Below, piece after piece: positions 58,480 through 64,000 of a stretch of DNA of 64,000 nucleotides; positions within the stretch are counted from its first letter, which is position 1; the number at the start of each line of letters is the position of its first letter. The stretch comes from Rhodothermales bacterium (GTDB lineage: Bacteria > Bacteroidota > Rhodothermia > Rhodothermales > VXPQ01). The stretch lies in the NCBI GenBank assembly GCA_022821845.1, contig JAJECT010000019.1, positions 1 through 64,000 of the forward strand, in the 5' to 3' direction. The notes beneath the pieces were generated by a model. The model was given only the letters and a program-made list of their open reading frames with translations. It was not told the DNA's origin and searched no databases. The translations under genes were made by a program, and so were the position numbers.

Positions 58480-58660
58480 AAATCCGATTCGCTACAGGGC
58501 GCGCCGACGAGGCGACGAATGCGCGCATAATACAGATTTCAGGGGATACGGTTCTTGTAAAATCGCCAGAGCGCGGCGCCGTTTTCCAGAAAAACCCGGC
58601 TGAACCTTCGCTGCGCTTGCACGATGCACAGGCTCCCGCTTCCTCGCGCAAAATCTCTTC

Positions 58661-58802
58661 TATGCATATTTTGCATAGATCAGCCCCATTCTATGCAATT
58701 ATTGCATAATACGCCCCATTTCTGTGCGATTACAGTCGCAAACCGGCTTGCCTTTATGCATTTTTTGCATAAAAACCCTCGACACTATGCAATAATTGCA
58801 TA
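58661..58802. promoter_or_regulatory. array of TATGCA-N5-TGCATA palindromes with ~31-bp spacing
   Basis: Four perfect 17-bp palindromes lie at 58661-58677, 58692-58708, 58755-58771 and 58786-58802. Their centres are 31, 63 and 31 bp apart. Midway in the 63-bp step is a degenerate palindrome (TGCGA-N6-TCGCA, 58725-58740), giving five units at a ~31-bp period. The 14-bp interiors of units 1 and 2 share GCCCCATT. All copies would face the same side of the helix. This looks like an operator array or protein-binding centromere-like site. It lies about 180 bp upstream of the nucleotidyltransferase start. The rest of the 58480-59111 gap has the inverted repeat at 58942-59048 and nothing else I recognise. 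Confidence 0.85.
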
Positions 58803-58941
58803 CAGGCCCTTTTTGAATGCGCTGACTAAGGATACAAAAATCAAGCGCTGTGTGGAATGCAATGACGGGGCGCCTGTCCCCCTGCTCGCAAGACAAGGCG
58901 CCGGACGGTAATCAGCGCATCCTTGCAAGCGTTTACCCTCC

Positions 58942-59048
58942 GGGGTCTGGGGTGCGCCTTTGCACGAATACATAAGGGTACGACAGACGATAAGCTGGCA
59001 TGCTTATTCAGGGCCCGATGTTTCGTGCAAAGGCGCACCCCAGACCCC
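58942..59048. repeat. perfect 27-bp inverted repeat with 53-bp centre
   Basis: The arm at 58942-58968 (starting GGGGTCTGGGGTGCGCC) is the exact reverse complement of 59022-59048. Partial pairing continues inward for about five bases. The centre carries no open frame. It lies 64 bp downstream of the end of the T9SS protein gene (minus strand). It could be a terminator-like stem, a MITE-like remnant or a recombination site. No T-run follows the stem on either strand. Confidence 0.8.
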
Positions 59049-59111
59049 GCAACCGCTTCTCCTGACGAAACGGGAGGAGGGGGCATTCCCCGCAGTCCGT
59101 TGGAGAAGCGG

Positions 59112-62100
59112 TTACTTCAATAGCGCCATCGTCTTGACGGCGGTTTGTTCTTCGGTCCGAAGGACATAGAGATACGTCCCGCTGGCGAGGTTCGACGCGT
59201 CGAACGGAACGCGGTAGCGCGCCGCCGGGCGGACGCCGTCCACGAGGACCTGCACTTCCTGGCCGAGCAGATCGTACACCGCGAGGGTGACGTGCTGCGT
59301 CCTGTCCAGCGCGAACGCGATGGTCGTCGTCGGATTGAACGGGTTCGGATAATTCTGCTCCAGGGCGAAGGCGGTCGGTATTTCGCCGCCCGCCGATTCT
59401 ATCGACGTTACGCTGGCTTCCGTAATCGTAACTTCGACGGACGCCTGTGCGCCCGCCGCAAGGCCCGCAGGCAGCGTTCCGAGCGCCACGGTGAACGTTT
59501 CGTCGTACAGGTCGTCGTCCGCCGTCGTCGAGATCACGCCCGTTCCGTTCGGTTCGTTCGCGTCGATAACGATGGAAGCGAGCGCGCCATAGTCCCCTGC
59601 TTCGGCGTCGCCCGGCGTCAGGACAAGCGGAATGTCGGCGTCGCTCGAAAATAACTGCGAGAGGCCGACCGTAACGGTTATGTCCTCGCCCTCCAATACG
59701 GGGTTTGGAGAAACGGACAGCGTAACCCGGGATACGTTGTCGCCGCCGACCGCATTTCCGCCGCCTGCGATCGCATTTCCACTGCCGCCGTCGCCGCCGA
59801 CCGTATTTCCGCCGCCAGCGCCGCCGTCGGTACCGCTCCCGCCGTCGTTGTCGTTATCGTTGTCGCCGTCGTTATCGTTGTCGCCGTCGTTATCGCCGTC
59901 GCCGTCGTTATCGTTGTCGCCGTCGTTGTCGTTGTCGTTGTCGTTATCGTTGTCCGTGATAGTCAGGGTAAATACCGAGGCGCTGCCCACGTCGTAGCCC
60001 GTCCCGCTCGCCAGCGTCAGAATAACCGTCTCGCTTGATTCGCCCGCGCTGTCGTCCGTGATGGCGACAGGAATGTTCACGGACGCATCGCCGCCGCTGA
60101 CGCTCGCCGTGCCGCTATTGCCCGTAACCCCGCTAATCGCGTAATCCGCATCCCGCGTCGCGGTGCCGGACAACGTATAATTCAGCGTGATGGCGGCGGA
60201 CGGCGCGGGACTCAGGTTGACCGTCACATTCTGCGCCCCGGCGCTCTCCGACGCGCTGGCCGAAGCCGAGGCGAAGCTTGCCACCGGCGTGGCGGGCGGC
60301 GGTGGCGGAGGCGGAGCCGTTCCGTCGTCGTCCGCAATCGTAATGGTCGTCTGCGGCGTTGCGCCAAGATCGTAGTCCGCGCCGTCGGCGAGGTCCAGAA
60401 TAAGGGTCTCCGCCCCTTCGTCCAGCGCGTCGTCCGCGATGGTAACCGTAATATTGCCGGAAGTCTGCCCCTGAGCGATATTCACGGTGCCGCCCAGGCT
60501 GCCGTAGTCGCTGGAACCGGCCGTGCTTGAACTGTTCGCCGCATAGGCCACGCTCAGCCCGCCCGACGGGGCGGCCTGCGAGACGTTCAGCTGTACATTC
60601 ACCGTCCGGCTGCCCGCTGCCTCCCCGCCGGAATAAGCGGCGGAGGCAAACGTGGCCACCGGCGGCGCCGGGTCGGGCGCAACGTCGTCGTCACCCGTTC
60701 CGGCCGACGGGAGGGGGGGGGGCGCCGGGTCGGGCGCGACGTCGTCACTCATTCCGGCCGGCGCCACATTGATGGTCGTGGAGCTGGCCAGATCGTCCAG
60801 GAACTGCGTGTCGCCGTTCCCGTCCTCATAGGCCGGGGTGACGGTGACAGTGAGCGTCATGGCCTCCGCGGCGTTGTGGGAGAACGACCAACTCGTGTCC
60901 GTGTGGCCGTTCACGCCGCGCTGGACGTAGTTCAGTGGATCGACCAAGGCGCTGGTGGACTCGTACTCCACCCGGTAGCTTGTGGCGTGCTCCACCGCGT
61001 CCCAGGTCACCCTCGCGCTGGCGGCGTCCACCGCCGTCACCTGTACGTTGGAAACAGAGGCGGTCGGCCGCGACGGCGCCGCCGTTTCGTCGCTGCTGCC
61101 CTGCCCCAGTGGCTCGTTACGTTCCACCACGCCGACCCGCATGTAATTGCTGACGCCGTAGCCGCCGCCGGAAGCCGTGTGCACTATCGAGAAGCGGTCA
61201 TTGTCGCCATCGGTGTCGCGGTCGCCGCGCACGTACATCAACTGCGTCTCGAACCAGTTGTCCTGGGTGAACGTCATGCTCGACGGGCTGATGTGGACGT
61301 TGTTCCAGTCGCCGTCGCCGTCGCCGTCGTCGCGCCGCGCCCAGTTCACCGTCACGTCGCCGTTGGGCGGGGATGCGAGCCGCACCGTGTAGCCGCCCCC
61401 GCCGCCCTCGGGCATGGTCAGCCCGCCGAACATCGGGGTGCTGGACGTGAGGATCAGGCCCCGGGGATGGTCGTCGTCGACCACTTCCACCGTAGCATAA
61501 CCGCGGCCGACCTCCACGTGGTAGTCGCTCGAGGGCACCAGGCGCACCGTGACGGCGCCGTCGGCCTCGCTGTTGCTGTCACCCGACGTGGGAACCTGGA
61601 ATATCTTCGCCGCTCCGTCCCGCCAGGGATGGATGGCCATCGTCTTCGTGCCCTCGTTGCTGGGCGCCACGAAATTCTGCCCCTCGCCCGTGTCCTCGGA
61701 GACCTCAAGGGTGACCGTCAGCTCCTTGGGCGCGGCCCAGTCCGTGCTGACCGTCACCGAGAAGCCCGCCGCGGTCCCCTCGACCACCGGGGCGTAAAAG
61801 CCGCCCGTCTGTCCGGGCACGTACTTGCCGTGGCGGGCGATCGCGATCCGCGGAAGGCTCCCGGCGTCCTGGTCGTCGTCCTGGATGTTCACGTAGGCGA
61901 AGTCCGGCGTGCCGAGGGTGACGCCGGCGGGGAGCGAGGATGTCACGATGTCCAGCCGGAACTGCTCCGTATCCTCCTTGTTGGGATCCTCCACGGTTTG
62001 GATCGTCCCCGTGCCGCGGGTCTCGTAGCGCGGTATCGTGACCGTGATCCGTTGGTCAATGAAGTCGACGCCGAATGCCGTCGCCGAGAGCGCGCTCGGA

Positions 62101-62381
62101 TGGAGTTCCACCGTCGTGTCCGTCCTGCGGGACGCGGACAGCACCACCTCCACCTTCGCCGCATCGCCCTCCCACACAGCGTAGTTCTGCGTCGAGAAGG
62201 AGACGGTCTGCGCGGCGGCCGGGGCGGCGAGGGCGAGCAGTAATGAAAGGGAAAACAGGCCCGGCCACAGGCTGAAAGCGAATCGGGAGGACGCCCGGCG
62301 AAGAAAGACGAAACTCGGGGCTTCAGATGCGGAATTCAGGCGGCGGCGCAACAAAAGCCACGGAAACATTGCTATCCTCAT
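59112..62381 (-). CDS. T9SS-secreted Calx-beta multidomain surface protein
   Basis: A 1089-residue exported protein from ATG at 62381 (another ATG lies four codons later). A long basic N-terminus precedes the signal core FSLSLLLALAAPAAAQ. Calx-beta-like domains recur, each ending in acidic DDD-type segments (near 110-140, 560-660 and 690-790). A fibronectin-like domain (VQVTAVDAASARVTWDAVEH) lies near 440-530. A linker of Asp-Asn and Gly repeats spans about 795-875. Another Calx-beta-like domain follows, then the C-terminal sorting domain with FALEQNYPNPFNPTTTIAFA and a KTMALL-type end, which directs type IX secretion and surface anchoring. It is probably an adhesin or structural surface protein. 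Confidence 0.9.
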   Translation of the reverse strand: MRIAMFPWLLLRRRLNSASEAPSFVFLRRASSRFAFSLWPGLFSLSLLLALAAPAAAQTVSFSTQNYAVWEGDAAKVEVVLSASRRTDTTVELHPSALSATAFGVDFIDQRITVTIPRYETRGTGTIQTVEDPNKEDTEQFRLDIVTSSLPAGVTLGTPDFAYVNIQDDDQDAGSLPRIAIARHGKYVPGQTGGFYAPVVEGTAAGFSVTVSTDWAAPKELTVTLEVSEDTGEGQNFVAPSNEGTKTMAIHPWRDGAAKIFQVPTSGDSNSEADGAVTVRLVPSSDYHVEVGRGYATVEVVDDDHPRGLILTSSTPMFGGLTMPEGGGGGYTVRLASPPNGDVTVNWARRDDGDGDGDWNNVHISPSSMTFTQDNWFETQLMYVRGDRDTDGDNDRFSIVHTASGGGYGVSNYMRVGVVERNEPLGQGSSDETAAPSRPTASVSNVQVTAVDAASARVTWDAVEHATSYRVEYESTSALVDPLNYVQRGVNGHTDTSWSFSHNAAEAMTLTVTVTPAYEDGNGDTQFLDDLASSTTINVAPAGMSDDVAPDPAPPPLPSAGTGDDDVAPDPAPPVATFASAAYSGGEAAGSRTVNVQLNVSQAAPSGGLSVAYAANSSSTAGSSDYGSLGGTVNIAQGQTSGNITVTIADDALDEGAETLILDLADGADYDLGATPQTTITIADDDGTAPPPPPPPATPVASFASASASASESAGAQNVTVNLSPAPSAAITLNYTLSGTATRDADYAISGVTGNSGTASVSGGDASVNIPVAITDDSAGESSETVILTLASGTGYDVGSASVFTLTITDNDNDNDNDNDGDNDNDGDGDNDGDNDNDGDNDNDNDGGSGTDGGAGGGNTVGGDGGSGNAIAGGGNAVGGDNVSRVTLSVSPNPVLEGEDITVTVGLSQLFSSDADIPLVLTPGDAEAGDYGALASIVIDANEPNGTGVISTTADDDLYDETFTVALGTLPAGLAAGAQASVEVTITEASVTSIESAGGEIPTAFALEQNYPNPFNPTTTIAFALDRTQHVTLAVYDLLGQEVQVLVDGVRPAARYRVPFDASNLASGTYLYVLRTEEQTAVKTMALLK
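59842..59956 (-). repeat. GAC/AAC-type short tandem repeats coding an Asp-Asn linker
   Basis: A run of 6- and 12-bp units alternating GAC, AAC, GAT and GGC codons encodes DNDNDGDN-like repeats in the T9SS protein. The region is prone to slippage and could vary in length between strains. The Asp density suggests calcium binding or a flexible spacer. Confidence 0.8.
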
Positions 62382-62620
62382 GATTCGATGCCGTTCAGGG
62401 GGGAAACAGGATTTGTCGTATATATTCGCGCAGGCAGAGCGTGCACGCGTCAAACAGACAAGATAGAAAAAAAGAAGTCGCAAAATATGAAAAAATGAAG
62501 AAGGGGCAAGCCCGCTTTTTTTCGCCGCACGGGGAACACAGGGTCCGGGATACAGGTATTTTCTTGTTGATTCGCTGTTTTTCCGTCCCGCTTAAACCGT
62601 AAACGTAATACACACGCGCC

Positions 62621-63451
62621 ATGACGATGAGTACCTTCAAGCCGCTTGCAGTCCTCGCGCTGCTTTTCTGTTTCCTTACTTCTCCGGCCCAGGCGCAGGA
62701 GTATAAAGAGGCCTTCAACGCCGCCATCGAAGCGGCGCAGGCCAAGGATTATCCCGCTGCCCGGGACGCGTTCGCGCGCGCCGCCGATCTGGCGCGACAG
62801 GAAGGCGATACGGAAATCGCCAACAAATCCGCCAGCAACGCAGCCAAGATCGACTACAATCTGGGCAACGCGCTCGTCAAGCAGGAAAATTTCGAGGGCG
62901 CCCTCGAACGATTCAACGGCGGCATTGCGATTTATCCGAGTTACGCAAAAAATTATCTGGGCAAAGTGGTGGCCCTCAAAAAACTGGATCGGATCGACGA
63001 CGCCATCCAGGCCTACGAGGACCTGATCGCCTTTGGGGAAGAGCACGGGGATAGCCAGGCGTTGCGCGCAGGCGAAGACGGCATTCGGAGCCACTTCAAC
63101 GCCCTCGCTTCGTCCGCCCTCGGGCGCCGCTCCGAACCCTCCGCCTCCGACGCCCGGGAAGCAATCGCCACCCTCGAAGAACTTCAGGAGCGGGTGGACC
63201 CGGATGCGAACACCTATTATTACCTTGCCGTAGCGCACAATACGCTGGGCGACTACGAACAGGCCGTAGCGTACGCGGACCAGGCGCTCGGCATGCATCG
63301 GGGCAGCCGGACGGACGCAGCGAAAATCCACTTCGTCCGAGGGGAAGCGCTTATGTACGACGGGAATATCGCCGCCGCCAAGGAATCGTTCCAGAATGCC
63401 GCCTTCGGTCAGTACAAGGCCCCGGCCGAGCATTACATCGAAACCCTTTGA
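62621..63451 (+). CDS. exported TPR repeat protein
   Basis: A 276-residue periplasmic protein. The signal peptide (PLAVLALLFCFLTSPAQAQ) is cleaved near residue 25. At least four TPR-type helix pairs follow (KEAFNAAIEAAQAKDYPAAR, ALVKQENFEGALERFNGGIA, VAHNTLGDYEQAVAYADQAL and others), covering most of the chain. TPR proteins serve as protein-binding scaffolds; no partner is indicated. It is divergent from the T9SS gene (239 bp apart) and followed by a clear terminator. A start two codons later (ATG at 62627) is possible. Confidence 0.85.
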   Translation: MTMSTFKPLAVLALLFCFLTSPAQAQEYKEAFNAAIEAAQAKDYPAARDAFARAADLARQEGDTEIANKSASNAAKIDYNLGNALVKQENFEGALERFNGGIAIYPSYAKNYLGKVVALKKLDRIDDAIQAYEDLIAFGEEHGDSQALRAGEDGIRSHFNALASSALGRRSEPSASDAREAIATLEELQERVDPDANTYYYLAVAHNTLGDYEQAVAYADQALGMHRGSRTDAAKIHFVRGEALMYDGNIAAAKESFQNAAFGQYKAPAEHYIETL

Positions 63452-63537
63452 GCCCGCGGCGCGCCTTATGCGATCCGCGCCCCTGCGCGCGGTCGTAACG
63501 GTATGGCGCGCATGCGTCGCCCGGCGCCCATCGACAG

Positions 63538-63573
63538 AAAGCCCTGTACCCGGTCGAGTACAGGGCTTTTTCT
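63538..63573 (+). terminator. Rho-independent terminator after the TPR gene
   Basis: A 12-bp perfect stem (AAAGCCCTGTAC with GTACAGGGCTTT), an 8-base loop and a T-rich tail lie about 90 bp after the TPR stop codon and before the last gene. This is the clearest intrinsic terminator in the window. Confidence 0.9.
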
Positions 63574-63617
63574 TTGGAAGCAAACGACCGCCTCGCACCC
63601 CGCACGAAAGCAAAGCC

Positions 63618-64000
63618 ATGACCCATCCAGCAGGCCAGAAGATCAAAGCCCGGGGATCCTATACGTGTATCGACGATACGGTTTCCGCGGGGGAGCAGGT
63701 CGCTGTCGGGAATCATGTCGTGGTGGAATCCGGCGTCCGTATCGGCGCGCGTACGCGCATAGGACACCATACCGTGATTGCCCGCAACGCGCGCATCGGC
63801 GCGGAATGCCAGATCGGAGCAGGCGTGGTCCTGCACGAAGGCGTGGAAATAGGCGACGGCGTCCGAATCGACGACGGCGCGGTGATCGGCAAACAGCCCT
63901 TCTCCGCATCGAACAGCGCCCTGCCCCGAAAAAGCGCGTATCCCCCCGCCCGGATCGGATCCGGGTGCTTGCTTGGAACGGGCGTAATCGTGTATGCGGG
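63618..64000 (+). CDS. left-handed beta-helix acyltransferase, cut by the window edge
   Basis: The first 127 codons of an open frame beginning MTHPAGQKIKARGSYTCIDD. From about residue 25 it is made of hexapeptide repeats ([LIV]-G-x4), for example VVESGVRIGARTRIGHHTVI and ARIGAECQIGAGVVLHEGVE, followed by a loop with GKQPFSASNSALPRK. This is the LbH acyltransferase fold of LpxD/LpxA and sugar N- or O-acetyltransferases. The VIGKQPF loop recalls sugar N-acetyltransferases, but the specificity-bearing C-terminus is missing. Its ATG lies 45 bp after the terminator, so it probably has its own promoter. Confidence 0.8.
   Translation, partial: MTHPAGQKIKARGSYTCIDDTVSAGEQVAVGNHVVVESGVRIGARTRIGHHTVIARNARIGAECQIGAGVVLHEGVEIGDGVRIDDGAVIGKQPFSASNSALPRKSAYPPARIGSGCLLGTGVIVYA

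Noticed and set aside
58661-58802. CRISPR array
   Set aside because: The repeats are 17-bp palindromes separated by only 14 bp, the spacers resemble each other, and no cas gene is near.
58480-59111. tRNA or small RNA gene in the 630-bp gap
   Set aside because: No cloverleaf, CCA end or T-loop consensus was seen; only the palindrome array and the inverted repeat are supported.
59842-59956. CRISPR-like or iteron repeats
   Set aside because: The repeats keep the reading frame of the T9SS protein and encode an Asp-Asn linker.

Overview
The window is a high-GC chromosomal segment from a Gram-negative bacterium of the Bacteroidota/Rhodothermota radiation. The evidence is a SusC/SusD pair, a very large secreted protein with a C-terminal type IX secretion (T9SS) sorting domain of the NYPNPFNP type, a long SprE/PorW-like TPR lipoprotein, and a CRTAC1-type VCBS/UnbV lipoprotein. 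Rhodothermales-like or Balneolales-like is my best guess, but no rRNA is present to confirm it. The three promoters I can read look like sigma-70 types (TTGACA/TATAAT-like), not the classical Bacteroides TAnnTTTG type. I found no tRNA, rRNA, CRISPR array or transposase gene.

Region 1 (1-20.9 kb, all minus strand) is an almost complete str-S10-spc-alpha superoperon. It runs from rpsL (20.8 kb) through rpsG, fusA, tuf, rpsJ, rplC...rplO, secY, map, rpmJ, rpsM, rpsK, rpsD and rpoA to rplQ (0.2 kb). There are two departures: a lipoprotein gene sits between rpsJ and rplC, and infA is missing from its usual place between map and rpmJ. S14, S4 and L36 are all of the zinc-free type. The first 145 bases are almost pure C and look like a contig-end artefact.

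Region 2 (21-36.3 kb) holds housekeeping genes: ftsH, the SprE/PorW-like lipoprotein, pyk, hisI, yidD, moaB, cysS, hemB (Mg-type metal site) translationally coupled to an HhH-GPD DNA-repair gene, and the trkA-trkH potassium uptake pair.

Region 3 (36.4-48.8 kb) has a very large NtrY-like sensor kinase divergent from a susC-susD operon. Their two promoters share one -35 area. A convergent VCBS/UnbV lipoprotein follows. Together these look like an outer-membrane nutrient uptake locus with a possible dedicated sensor.

Region 4 (48.8-50.5 kb) is a small accessory patch: two convergent genes for small coiled-coil membrane proteins, each preceded by an inverted copy of a short segment whose differences are mostly synonymous. 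Next to it is the second copy of a ~260-bp element with terminal inverted repeats. Both copies of that element end 2-3 bp before a start codon (pyk and cysD), in the same orientation relative to the gene.

Region 5 (50.5-64 kb) has a sulfate assimilation operon (cysD, fused cysNC, SLC13-type permease), a 2-hydroxyacid dehydrogenase, a GT-B glycosyltransferase and a sugar nucleotidyltransferase. A 630-bp intergenic region follows that carries a ~31-bp-periodic array of TATGCA-N5-TGCATA palindromes and a perfect 27-bp inverted repeat. After it come the T9SS Calx-beta protein, a TPR protein and the start of a left-handed beta-helix acyltransferase cut by the window edge.
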